From NCBI GenBank assembly GCA_964522605.1, contig CAZFWV010000036.1, positions 1 through 34,844 of the forward strand: 34,844 bases of DNA. Reading direction: 5' to 3'. Below the pieces are notes generated by a model. It searched no databases. It was not told the DNA's origin and worked only from the letters and a program-made list of their open reading frames with translations. Source of the stretch: CAVZLD01 sp964522605. Lineage in GTDB: Bacteria > Planctomycetota > Planctomycetia > Pirellulales > Pirellulaceae. Positions 1 through 11,200 of this stretch are shown piece after piece (positions within the stretch are counted from its first letter, which is position 1; the number at the start of each line of letters is the position of its first letter). The position numbers and the translations under genes are program-made.

Positions 1-127
1 GATTGCGACCTTCGGTTGTCAGTTTTTCTAACATGCCCTGATTGTTGCTCGAAACGATGCGTTGGACAATGGACCGTCGACTGACAATTGCGGTTAGGTG
101 GAACCCCCTTCGCGCGACGACTGAACG

Positions 128-157
128 GCGACACCTCGAAAGCGAAGGCGGTACAAT
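128..157 (+). promoter_or_regulatory. possible sigma70-like promoter for the AmiE-NamZ fusion gene
   Basis: GCGACA (128-133, 4 of 6 matches to TTGACA) lies 18 bases before TACAAT (152-157, 5 of 6 matches to TATAAT), about 45 bases upstream of the chosen ATG at 202. The rest of 1-201 shows no gene. This is a weak pattern match only. Confidence 0.25.
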
Positions 158-201
158 CAGGGCGTTTGCCGGTTACTTCTCCCAAAAGGAACGTGATCCC
201 G

Positions 202-2486
202 ATGACAGACCGACCCGTCGGCCCGATTTGCAGCCCTGATCAACACTCCCGACTGTCTCTGGCTGTCGTGCCAACCGATGCCATCGCGATCGGCCTGGTT
301 CTGCTGTTGAGTCTCCTTCCCGCATCCTTGCTTGCCGCACCGTCACGCCTGGATCAAGTGACTGCCGACGAGGTCGGGATGAATGCCGAGCAACTTGCGC
401 GGATCGATTCCCTGGTGCAGCAAGGGCTGGAAGAAGGACGCATGCCGGGCTGCGTGATCGCGATTGGGCGGCATGGCAAATTGGCGTACCTCAAGGCGTA
501 CGGCCAGAAGCGTCTGCAGCCAGAATCCGAACCGATGACGACGGATACCGTTTTCGACCTCGCCTCGTTGACCAAGCCAATTGCCACCGCCACCAGCATC
601 ATGATCTTGATGGAACAGGGTCGGCTGCGGCTTGCCGACGGTGCGGCCGATTATCTGCCTGCCTTCGGAGTTCGAGGCAAGGAGGAAATCACGATCGAAC
701 AGTTGCTGACCCACCACAGCGGTCTGATCGCGGACAACCCCTTGGACGAGTATGACGAAGGACCCGAGAGGGCGATCGACAACATTTGCGCGCTGACCAC
801 GACGGCCGATCCGGGCACACGATTCATCTACTCGGACGTGAATTACATCGTTCTGGCCGAGATCATTCGCCAAATCAGCGGCCAGAATGTGCACGAATTC
901 ACGCAACAGCATCTGTTCCAACCGCTGGGAATGGAGGAAACCGGCTACTTGCCATCGGATCCGTTGCGGCAACGTGCCGCGCCCACGGAGCAGCGCGATG
1001 GCCATTGGATGCAAGGCGAAGTCCACGATCCCCGCGCAGCGAAGCTTGGTGGGATCGCCGGACACGCCGGTCTGTTTTCGACCGTTGCCGACCTTGCCGT
1101 CTACGCGCAAATGATGCTCGATCGGGGCTGTTTTCGAGGCACCAGAATCCTCGGGCCCGCCACGGTGGAAAAAATGACCAGCGCCTACGAGGTATCCGGC
1201 GAGCTGCGCGGCCTCGGATGGGACAAACGAAGTCGCTACTCGTCGAATCGGTCGGAGCTCTTTACCGAACAGGCATTTGGGCATGGTGGTTTTACCGGCA
1301 CCGTGCTTTGGGTCGACCCAGGGCTCGACCTGTTCTTCATCTTCCTCAGCAATCGCGTCCATCCCGACGGCAAGGGCAATGTGAATTCGTTGGCCGGACG
1401 CATCGCCACCGTCGCGGCCTCCGCCGTCGTCGACCTTCCGCCGCGATCGAACGCGACACCGTCGGCGGACGGCCCCCATTTCTCCGCCGTCCAGACGGGC
1501 CTCGATCGCCTTCAACAGGACCAATGGCAGCTACTCGCCGGCCAACGAGTCGGACTGATTACGAATCATACGGGCATCGATCGCCAGGGACGTACAAATA
1601 TCCAGCGGATGCGCGACGCGCCGGAGGTAAATCTTGTTGCCCTGTTCAGTCCCGAACATGGTCTGGCGGGCCAACTCGACCAGGCCGTGATTGCCGATTC
1701 CACCGAATCTTCAACGGGACTGCGCATCTACAGCCTGTATGCCGAGACACGCCGACCGACCGCCGAGCAACTTGCTCAAATCGATACCCTCGTGTTCGAC
1801 ATCCAGGACATCGGGACGCGTTTTTACACCTACGTTTCCACGATGGGACTGGCCCTGCAAGCCGCCGCGGAACACGGAAAGCGGTTCGTTGTCCTCGATC
1901 GGCCCAACCCGATTAATGGCATTCACGTGCAGGGCCCCGTTCTCGACGAAGGCCGCCAGTCGTTCGTTGGATTCCACACCCTACCGGTGCGACATGGCAT
2001 GACGGTCGGTGAACTGGCGCGCATGTTCCAGTCCGAGATGAAACTCGACGTCGATCTGCACATCGTGACACTCGACGGTTGGCGGCGAGGACAATACTTT
2101 GACGACACGGGATTGATCTGGGTCGACCCGTCACCCAATATGCGCAACCTGAACCAAGCCCTGCTCTATCCCGGAGTTGGATTGCTGGAAACGACGAATC
2201 TGTCGGTCGGCCGAGGCACCGATACCCCGTTTGAACGGATCGGTGCACCCTGGCTGGACGGCGTTGGCCTGGCGGAGGACTTGAACCGCGCAGACCTGGC
2301 CGGCGTCAAATTCACACCGCGCGACTTCCGTCCAAGCGCCAGTGTGTATCAAGACACACTCTGCCACGGGATCCAGATCCTGATCACCGACCGAAGCTCG
2401 ATCCAACCACTCCAGGTAGGATTTCAGATCGCGAGCTGCCTACGAGAAAAACATCCCGAAGAATGGAAGATGGAAGCCTACGACCG
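202..2486 (+). CDS. secreted serine hydrolase (beta-lactamase fold, AmiE-like) fused to DUF1343/NamZ exo-N-acetylmuramidase; 3' end lost in gap
   Basis: The ATG at 202 was chosen because AAAAGGA lies 11 bases upstream; in-frame sequence before it looks non-coding. Residues about 24-45 form a hydrophobic signal peptide. Residues about 55-400 are a class C beta-lactamase/esterase domain with the SLTK Ser-Lys pair (Ser122), a YSD motif (Tyr210) and GHGGFTG near 360. Residues about 429-761 match DUF1343 (YbbC/NamZ), with signatures SPEHGLAG, DIQDIGTRFYTY and DRPNPI. In Bacillus subtilis the separate proteins AmiE (beta-lactamase fold, MurNAc-peptide amidase) and NamZ (exo-muramidase) act in peptidoglycan recycling. 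A fused enzyme releasing and trimming muramyl peptides outside the cytoplasm is therefore a reasonable inference. The hydrolase domain could instead be a generic esterase. The sequence stops at the N gap, probably about 50 residues before the normal DUF1343 end. Confidence 0.85.
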
Positions 2487-2586
2487 NNNNNNNNNNNNNN
2501 NNNNNNNNNNNNNNNNNNNNNNNNNNNNNNNNNNNNNNNNNNNNNNNNNNNNNNNNNNNNNNNNNNNNNNNNNNNNNNNNNNNNNN
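2487..2586. other. assembly gap of 100 N
   Basis: Exactly 100 N, a standard placeholder of unknown true length. The left flank is inside the C-terminal part of DUF1343 and the right flank is inside a PfpI domain that lacks its first strand. The missing DNA should hold the end of one gene, a spacer and the start of the next, so it is probably several hundred bases. Confidence 0.95.
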
Positions 2587-3045
2587 GAGACGGTCGCGAC
2601 GGCGATCCACGACTTTGAAGGCGAGCAGACCTACAGCGAGAAACGTGGACACAATTTCCAGCTGAATGCGACCTTTGACGAAATCGACGAGTCGCAGTAT
2701 GACGCCTTGCTGATCCCCGGCGGGCGGGCGCCCGAGTATTTACGACTGAATTCGCGAGTGCTGGATATCGTGCGGCATTTTGCCCAGCAGAACAAACCGA
2801 TCGCCGCGATCTGTCACGGAGCGCAATTGCTGGCCGCCGCGGACGTACTGGCAGGTCGGTCGTGCAGTGCCTATCCGGCCGTCAGTCCGGAAGTCACGGG
2901 AGCGGGAGGCACCTACATCGAAGCGAGTCCGCAATTCGACAACGCGCATGTCGATGGAACGCTCGTCACAGCACCCGCCTGGCCGGCTCACCCTGCCTGG
3001 ATTCGTTCCTTCCTCAAGGTTCTCGGCACACCGGTCGGCACGTAA
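2587..3045 (+). CDS. DJ-1/PfpI family protein (glutamine amidotransferase-like fold), 5' end lost in gap
   Basis: The visible 152 residues are the C-terminal four-fifths of a PfpI/YhbO-like protein. The nucleophile elbow is AICHGAQ, with Cys as expected nucleophile, preceded by the LIPGGRAPEYLR motif and followed by TAPAWPAHPAW. About 35-40 N-terminal residues, including the first beta strand, are missing in the gap. Family members are described as cysteine peptidases, glyoxalases or stress-related deglycases, and the sequence does not decide between these. The stop at 3043-3045 is 12 bases before the ATG of the OleC-like ligase, which suggests co-transcription. Its reading frame happens to match the upstream hydrolase through 100 N, but this is a separate gene. 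Confidence 0.85.
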   Translation, partial: ETVATAIHDFEGEQTYSEKRGHNFQLNATFDEIDESQYDALLIPGGRAPEYLRLNSRVLDIVRHFAQQNKPIAAICHGAQLLAAADVLAGRSCSAYPAVSPEVTGAGGTYIEASPQFDNAHVDGTLVTAPAWPAHPAWIRSFLKVLGTPVGT

Positions 3046-3057
3046 GGTTGAGTGGCG

Positions 3058-4797
3058 ATGTCTGGCCCTTCTCTCCCGCCGAACACCGTAGCGCCAGCCC
3101 ACGACGAGAACATCGCGTTCCAACTGTCGGCCATGGCGCGGCAAATGCCCGACCACCTGGCAATTGCGGAACCCGGGCGCCAAATCCGCGATGGTCGACG
3201 GATCTATCGGCAGGTCACCTTTCGCGAACTCGACCAAGACAGTCAGCGACTCGCGGCAGGATTACAGGCTTTGGGCATCACGCCCGGCAGCCGCATCGTG
3301 TTGCTCGTGCGACCGGGCATTGACTTCATCTCCCTGACCTTCGCGCTGTTTAGAACCGGCGCCGTGGTCGTTTTGATCGATCCGGGGATGGGTCGAAATC
3401 ACTTGCTGAAATGCCTGGAAGATGTCCAGCCAGACGGTTTCGTGGCGATTCCCCTGGCCCATGTGGTGCGCATCTTGCAGCGTCACCGTTTTCCGCGCGC
3501 CCGTTGGAATGTGACCGTGGGTCGGCGGTGGGGTTGGCGGGGCAGCACAATCGCCACGTTGCGCCGCACGCCGATCGAGGCCTACCAGCGTCCGGAAATT
3601 CACGCCAACGATCCGGCCGCCATCATCTTCACGACCGGCAGCACAGGACCACCGAAAGGCGTCGCCTATCGGCACGGGAATTTCGCCAGCCAAGTCCAGC
3701 AACTGCGCGACTTCTACCAGGTCCAACCGGGCGAAATTGATCTGCCCGCGTTCCCTTTGTTTGCGCTCTTCAACAGTGCCATGGGTGTCACAAGCGTGAT
3801 TCCTCGGATGGATCCGCGCAAGCCAGCGGAAGTCAATCCGGAACGCATCGTCGAGGCGGTCCAGGACTGGCAAGTAACTCAGGCTTTCGGTTCACCCGCT
3901 CTTTGGAATGTGGTTGGCCCGTATTGCGAGCGGAATGGAATTCGGCTGCCCTCGTTGCGTCGAGTGCTTTCCGCCGGCGCCCCTGTGCCTCCGCGCGTGC
4001 TGCGCCAAATGCAGCAGATCATCGCGCCGGAGGGCGATGTCCACACGCCCTACGGGGCGACCGAAGCGTTGCCCGTGGCCTCCATCTCGGCACGCGAGGT
4101 CCTGGGAGAAACCGCCGATCGGAGCGCGACAGGAGCAGGGACGTGTGTTGGCCGGCGGTTTTCCGGCATTCGCTGGCAAGTCATTCGCATCTGCGATCGG
4201 CCGCTCCCAACGATCGAACAGGTCGAACCGCTGCCACCAGGTGAGATCGGGGAGTTGATCGTCCAAGGTGCCGTGGTGACCCGAGAATATGTCACTCGAA
4301 CGGAATCCAATGATTGGGCCAAAATCGCCGACGGAGACCAGGTGTGGCACCGCATGGGAGACGTGGGCTACCTGGATCCCGACGAGCGATTCTGGTTCTG
4401 CGGAAGGATGGCTCATCGCGTTCAGACCCGACACGGAACACTTTTTACCGTTCCGTGCGAGGCGATCTTCAACCAACATCCGCACGTGTATCGTTCTGCT
4501 CTCGTCGGCGTCGGCCAACCGGGTGCGCAAACCCCATGCATCGTCGTGGAACCGTGGTCGGAACAATATCCGCGACGGCCCGCAGAAGAACAGACACTAA
4601 TTGCAGAACTGTTTGAGCTGGGGCAGCACTCGACGATCACCCATTCGATCGGACGTGAGCAAATCCTGTTGCGCCGCAAACTGCCGGTCGACATCCGCCA
4701 CAACGCGAAGATCTTCCGCGAACAACTCGCGCCCTGGGCTGCCACAGAATGGAAACGCAAGTCCGCCACCACGAGAACCACACCGCTCGACGCATAA
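3058..4797 (+). CDS. OleC-like AMP-forming fatty acid ligase / beta-lactone synthetase family
   Basis: A 579-residue ANL-superfamily adenylating enzyme. The ATP-binding loop FTTGSTGPPKG is at about residues 192-202, YGATEA at about 332, and HRMGDVGYLD followed by RFWFCGRMAHRV at about 430-450. The stretch PAFPLFALFNSAMG and the overall layout resemble OleC, annotated as fatty acid CoA ligase family protein, which converts beta-hydroxy acids to beta-lactones in long-chain olefin synthesis. ATG at 3058 was preferred to GTG at 3052 because AAGG at 3044-3047 is better spaced. None of oleA, oleB or oleD is visible on either side; its neighbour is a PfpI protein. Acyl-CoA or acyl-AMP ligase activity is the alternative. 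Adenylation is secure, the substrate is not. Confidence 0.85.
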   Translation: MSGPSLPPNTVAPAHDENIAFQLSAMARQMPDHLAIAEPGRQIRDGRRIYRQVTFRELDQDSQRLAAGLQALGITPGSRIVLLVRPGIDFISLTFALFRTGAVVVLIDPGMGRNHLLKCLEDVQPDGFVAIPLAHVVRILQRHRFPRARWNVTVGRRWGWRGSTIATLRRTPIEAYQRPEIHANDPAAIIFTTGSTGPPKGVAYRHGNFASQVQQLRDFYQVQPGEIDLPAFPLFALFNSAMGVTSVIPRMDPRKPAEVNPERIVEAVQDWQVTQAFGSPALWNVVGPYCERNGIRLPSLRRVLSAGAPVPPRVLRQMQQIIAPEGDVHTPYGATEALPVASISAREVLGETADRSATGAGTCVGRRFSGIRWQVIRICDRPLPTIEQVEPLPPGEIGELIVQGAVVTREYVTRTESNDWAKIADGDQVWHRMGDVGYLDPDERFWFCGRMAHRVQTRHGTLFTVPCEAIFNQHPHVYRSALVGVGQPGAQTPCIVVEPWSEQYPRRPAEEQTLIAELFELGQHSTITHSIGREQILLRRKLPVDIRHNAKIFREQLAPWAATEWKRKSATTRTTPLDA

Positions 4798-5268
4798 CAC
4801 CCGCTTACCCCTCGTCGATCAGCAACGACTCTACATCTCATCTCTTCTCTGCGACCCTCTGCACTGCTATCGGTGAGTTTCTTGTCGGGCGGAGCGAATT
4901 CTGTCATGCCGCAGGGTTGGGTCGTGTTTCCACTCGCTTTGACTTTTGGCATCTTGAAGTTCAGCGCAGCCTACGGCGGCAACTGGACTGGGTGCCACTG
5001 GCTCTGCCAGTGCTGTTCCTCGACCCAAGAGAACACTGGCAAAGCCAGTGGCACACCCATTGCGCCGAGTGCGGCAGCACCGCCTTGGGTTGCGGCCGAA
5101 GGCTGCGCTGTGCCTCTGCGGCCTCTGCGTTGACCATTTTTATGTGAATCACAGAATTCCTGCATACTTGCGGAAAAGCTCGAAACGCAGAGGACGCAAA
5201 GGCGCAGAGGGTCGCAGAGAGCAGAGGATAGAAAGACCGTGTGACTCGGATGGAAATTCGCGTCCGAT
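4798..5268. repeat. gene-free spacer made of nested inverted repeats
   Basis: Outer arms CTCTGCGACCCTCTGC (4847-4862) and its exact complement (5204-5219) are 16/16. Inside, a 21-base arm at 4992-5012 pairs 20/21 with 5034-5054; each arm is itself a short hairpin with core CACTGGCTCTGCCAGTG. A third imperfect pair is at 5113-5131 and 5184-5210, built from CGCAGAGG units. No coding potential is convincing here. It lies between the converging ends of the OleC-like gene and the giant lamin-tail gene. Confidence 0.8.
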
Positions 5269-8200
5269 TCAATCCAGCAGATTCGTCGCAAGCTCGTCGA
5301 GCAGTTCCTCGTCAAGCAGGTCGTCTTGAATCGTCGTGCTGGTCTCGAGCAGCGAATCATCTGATGCCCCGGTCTGTACGGCACTCAGGTCCAACAGAGC
5401 GAGATCCCTGGCGCGGCCAGCAACGGACTGTGGCGGATTTTTCTCGCTGGTCTGCGGCTGATTGATCGGACGCGAAAACACCGTTTGACCGGCCTGCAGC
5501 GCAGCGGCAACAAGAACCTGGTTCGCCTCGGCAGGAGAGTCCGGTGTCGCTTCATAGCTCCCGGTCTGGTAGGCCAGCATCAGATCCGCTTCGTCAAAAT
5601 TTCCGTCACCGTTCCAGTCGCCGTCATCCCAGGTTGCGGTACCGGGCGTCGGATGACGATACTTGCCCGCCTGGAGAACTCGGACCAGGTCGCCCGTGCC
5701 GAATCGGCCGTCCAGGTTGGAATCCCCATAGTTTGTTCCCAGGACCTCGAAGATCATCTCGTCGCGATCTTTCGCGTCAACCAAACCGTCGCCGGTCAGA
5801 TCGTAGCGCAGGTCCGGGTCGGGCGCACGCATCTGCTGAAACAGCAAGTTGATGTCCGTCGCGTCGACTGTACCGTCACCGTCAAAATCTCCCGGCGAGG
5901 CCTGAAAGTCCACGCGACCCGGAGTGGGGTCGGCAGCGGTCCACGAGTTTGCAGCGTTTCCAAAGCTGGTTGCGCTTCGGCGTTGCAGCGATTTACCGGT
6001 GCCATCGGCTTGCGTTGGCCAGGGTTCGCGGTCGTCATAGACGACTTCATCTTCCTGCACGCGCGGCAGTTCCCGGGGCTCACCGACCTGCGACAGATCG
6101 GGACGCAACAAGGCAATTCGCTCTCCGCCCCCGGCCAACTGCTGCCCATGGCCTCCAAGGATTCGCACGTCCTCGGACAACCCATAGTGTTGGCGGAAGG
6201 CAGCTAGCCGGTTGGCCGACTGCGCATCCTCGGGATCGAATCCAACCAACAGGATCGTCTCGCCCGCCGCGAGCGTATCATCCGGATAGAAGTTGTAGTC
6301 GACTCCTCCGCGGACTCTCCATTCCTCCAGCGGCACCAACTGCTCGGTCGGATTGTGAATCTCGATGAACTCCAGATCCCCGGAGCTGATTTCGGGATCG
6401 ATCTCTCGATCGGCTGCCGTGGGTTCGTCGGGGTTGTATTGCACTTCACTGATGACGACAGGACCGACTCGCGGCGTTTCGTTGTCGGCTCCCAGTGTCA
6501 ATTCGGCCATCGGCGTCAATCGTCCGCCGCCGTTCGGGACTCGGCCGAACGATTCGCCGCTGAGCGCGGGTCCGAACTGCACGTCATCGACAAAAGCGGT
6601 CACCTGGCCGAGTGAATCCAGGATCGTCAGCCAGAGGTCATCCCCACCGGTTCCACTGAGCGCGAAGCTGCGGTCATCATCCGGATCCGCATTAAAATGA
6701 GATTCATCGAGCACGAGGTATTGACCTGGAGCCAAGATCGTTCCGGGTGCGATTCGGTACTTCTGCAGGTTGTTCGCCGAGTCACTGAGATACCAGCCGC
6801 TCACGTCGATCGGTGAACCGGTCACATTCAGCAATTCGACGGCGTCGGTCTGCTGCGTTCCCTCGGCAGGTCGGCTGAGCACTTCGTTGATTACGACGCC
6901 GATCGGATCGGCGCCGGCACGACCGGGAGATCCGCCTAATTCCGTGCTGGCGCGCCACTGATAATACTTGCTGTAGGTTTCGGCGGCAGCAAAGGCCGGA
7001 TCGATCAATTGCAGGCTGCTGCCGTCTCCATCGGCTCGTTGGGGCCAAATCGCACTGTCGTCGTAACGGAAGTCGAGCACGACCTGGCCGGCGGCATCCT
7101 GCAACTGCAAACGCTCACCACCGTTATCCAGCCCACCACCAAAGAACTCACCGATCACATTGACGTCGCTACCATACCGCAGGGCGAATGCATTCGCATC
7201 CTTAACGATGACTCCGTAATCCCCGGGGGCCAGTTCGACATTCGGGAACGTGAAATCCAGACCAACCGTGAATCGTGCGTCGACCAGATTCACCGCGGTC
7301 GGTCCGACGTTGCGGATCTCGAGGAACTCGAAATCGTCACTCTCGAGATCCGGAATGACGGTCAGCTCCGCCGATGTCGGGTCGTGCGGGTTATAGTTGA
7401 TTTCCGTAATCGCGATCTGCGGTGCATCAACGACGTAAGTGACAAGTCGTCGTCCCGTCCATCCGTCCGTTTCCGGATCAAAACCGCGGGCCTGTACTTG
7501 AGTATTCGCATCAATCACGAACGGACCTGAATAACGCCGGACGGAGGGCGATACTTCCACTCGTTCTGTCCGGAGGACCATCTCAACGTCGAGCAGGAAA
7601 TCACCGCTGCCGGCGCTTTCGTTGAGCGACTGGAACACCAGGTAGTTTTCGCCGCTGCGAATCCACCTGATCGCGCGGGAAATGTCGAACGTCTGATACT
7701 CGACGGCTTGTTCGTCGGGATTTGTCTGCGTTGCCGCTGCGTCGTAGTCCAGCGCATTGATCGGGAATGGACGGGCGGAGCCCGGCGCGTTCGCGCGTGC
7801 GATTTCCACCGGGATCCCGAAGGAACTGAGCCAAAGATAGGCTACGAATCCGTCATCATACCGAACACGCAGATCTAAGGCTGTGCCGTCGCTCAACAAC
7901 TCGTCACTGACTTCGAAGGGAATCCGAGCGTAGACCGTGGAATTGACGCCGGACATCTGCTCACCAATGTCGGTCGCAATCAGTGGGTCGTAATCGCCGT
8001 CCGCGTCAAAGCCAATCGGCGTGGTGCCGGTAACCCACGTTTCTCCGTTGAAGCCAAGCGTGTAATCCGGATTGACGAAACAGGCCAAGCGATTGTCTAG
8101 CGAGTATCCGTCATCGCAATGTCCCATCAACGTGCCGTCCGTCGGAACATAGATTTGAACGGGTGCCCCGGTCTCCAACACCGTTCGCTCTTCCTCGATG

Positions 8201-11200
8201 ATCAGCGGCTGTCTTGGATCGGTACCATCCAGCGTGTAGTACAGCTCATATTGCTCCGGACCACTGATGGTCACCTCGGTCGGCTTGGGCACGATTCCAC
8301 CGGCGGGCAGGACCGAAACAGCAGGCACAAACTGGCTGTCGATCCATTCGGCCCGTTCCTCGACAAACCATTTCATAATGTAGATGTAGTCGTCGTAGCT
8401 GTTGGGACTCCCACCGCCCGGCAGGGGTGAAGGGGGACACGTCCCTTGCCCGAAGAAGCAGTTCGGCCACAGGTACGACGTCAACGTTCCCCACCGATCG
8501 AAGTTGCGCGAGATGGGGTTGGACGGTTCTCCCGGTGCGGGTCGCTCCAGATTGGGATTTCCGTCGGACAACAAGTCGACGGCGGCATCGATATCCGCCA
8601 GCAAATTCTCCGTCGACCAGACGCTCTGACGCAATTCCTGCCAACGATCCGCCACGCGTTGTTCGAAATTGGGATCCTGGAACAGTCGCGTCCAATAGGG
8701 ATACTGCAAGGAACTGATCCCCGTGTGATACCAGCCTTCCGGATAGGCGCCTTGCAGGTAGTTGCCGTTGGCAAAAGACAAATTGTAGTCCCAGGCCGGG
8801 CCCTGCTTGATCTTCTCCCCTCGGTCCTTGTGGTAATACGTGCTCAGGCGGAACCCATCGATATTCTTCGTAAATTCCACGAGCAGCCACGTGTCGACCC
8901 AGGAATCGACGTCGATGTACTTGGCGTATCCCTCCTTCGGATCGGCAAAATTTGGACCATGGAGCACCGCTTCGAATTCCTCGATGTGGTCGATCAGCCA
9001 CTGCCGCTGCTCGGCTGTCGCATAGCCCGGTTCTCCTGCCAGACTGGGGATTGGTGGGTCCGAAGGATCGACCAACCGCTGCGCGTCGTTGTATTTCGTC
9101 GAGAAGGGACGCTCGGTCGAAGCGACTTCCGGATCTTTGTCCTTTTTCCAGATGTACCCACCGGTGATCTCGGGTTCCGTCGTATCTCCGGGCTCAAGCT
9201 CCACAAGATCCACTCGGTTGTCATCGATCTTGATCTTCTCGAGCAAGACATACGTCCCTCGGTAATCCCTCTGGTAGTCGAGCGAATTGCTGCTGGACGT
9301 CGCGTTATTGACAAACACTTCGACTAATCGCGCTCGAGGTGCGTACAGCCCGATCTTGTTCGACCAGAGGAAGGTCAGATAGTTGTTCAGTTGCGTCTTG
9401 TCGGAATAAGGACCATTCAACACCCAGTCCGATTCCGCGGGCAGACCGAAGATCGAAACACTCTTGTCCTCGGCCTGGTATGCGTACAACGGGCGAGAGT
9501 CGTCGTTCCCTTCCTCCCAAATCTCCACGGCATACTGTTTCTTGGGCCATCCCTGCGAGCTTTGCCCGCGAATCCGCATTCCCACCCGGCCGGTATACTC
9601 GGGCTGATCCAACAGCGAGGCCCGACCGTCCTCCCCCGGGGCAATGAACGTCGCCACGCCCGGCACGAGGCGCTGNNNNNNNNNNNNNNNNNNNNNNNNN
9701 NNNNNNNNNNNNNNNNNNNNNNNNNNNNNNNNNNNNNNNNNNNNNNNNNNNNNNNNNNNNNNNNNNNNNNNNNNNTGGATGGTCGCCAGCGGAGACTCGG
9801 CTGCAATCTCCACGGAAAAGGGATCCACGAAAATCGGGTTCGTCACGGAAAAGGACACGGGGCCCGAGGGCGCGAGTTGTCCTTCGCCGTTCAGTCGCCC
9901 GGGAGTGGGATCGGGAAAATAGAGACGCTCCCCGAGGGTCACCGATTCGGCGGAAAGACGAGGAATCAGCAGGAAATCCTCATCGCCCGGATCCACATTC
10001 AAGCCATGAATGGCCAGGACGTTCGTCCCGAGTTGCAGCGCATTCACGTGCGAAGAGACATCCAGCGACACCGGATCGCGCGCGATCTCACCAACTCCCG
10101 TGACAAGATCCCACGCCAATACGTCATGCGCGTTGTAGGCCGTACTCGTCGATGCGGTCCAGCCGGCCCAGAGCGAAGTCGAGTCGGAGAAGACGTCCTG
10201 CAGATTCACGGACGTCGTCAGCGTCGGCGTCTCGGGCTTCTCGTTCGTCGTACCAAAGTACACGTCCAACTGCTGCTGTTCCCCGGAATAGTCCATCCAC
10301 AGGTACAGCAGGTTGACGCCCGGTCCCGGCTGACCGGGGAACAAGGCATTTCCATTGAACCGCGGCAGCGCAACGCGGGCCAGGTTTCCCGCCTCGCTCG
10401 TCTCGATCCCAAGATGACTGGGGAGCGCATCGTCCGGATCAAAGGAGCCTGTGGCCACGGAGTCCAGCTCAATCGCCAGAAAGGCCGAACCGGTGCCATC
10501 GATGCCCAGCCCGCCGCCTCCCTGTCCAAGGACGTTGTTGCTGTTCGCCTGCAGGACGAACGTCATCCCCTCGCCGCCCAGTCCATCGCTATCTGGAAAG
10601 ACGCCACCAGGACCCGGACTATGAATATCGAAGGTCATGCTGGCGCTGAAAGTAAAGTCGGGTCCGAACGCTACAGGATTCGTCAGCCATGCCGCGCCCG
10701 TCTGCTCCGTCTGAGCCGGTGTCAATTGCAGACGTTCACCTTGCCACGCGGAACTGCCCAACAACGTGTAGTCGTCCCGATCGTCGGCGTCGGCGAAATC
10801 CGGGTAGTCGATGTCGGCCGCGATCCCTCCATGAGATGCGGTCGCCACGGAATCCCAGGCGGGATTGTCCGGTGCATTGACGCGAGCAATCTCCTGACCG
10901 TTCAAATAAGCGATGAATCCGTCGTCATAATTGATCTCCAGATCCATCGATTCAAAAAGAGGCAATCGGTCGCCGGTGATTTCAAATGTGCTGCGGACGT
11001 ACGCAGAAGCGGTCTGGCCGCGCATGGCAGCCAGCGCCCCATTCGGATGAATCAGAGGACTAAAGTCGCCATCTGTCGGATCGTCGTCATAGCCCAACCC
11101 GGTGTTCATCCGAACCCAGCTTGCATCGTCAAACACAGGTGCGGTCCAAACGGCGGGAGGAATATCCTCGGCCCCCGATGCGGGAAGGAGCACGCGGACC

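Noticed and set aside
343..1524. 393-residue minus-strand frame
   Set aside because: Antisense shadow of the beta-lactamase-fold domain, with no recognisable features.
88..3045. Single 985-residue hydrolase-NamZ-PfpI protein
   Set aside because: It depends on translating 100 N; both flanking domains are truncated at the gap and normally belong to separate proteins.
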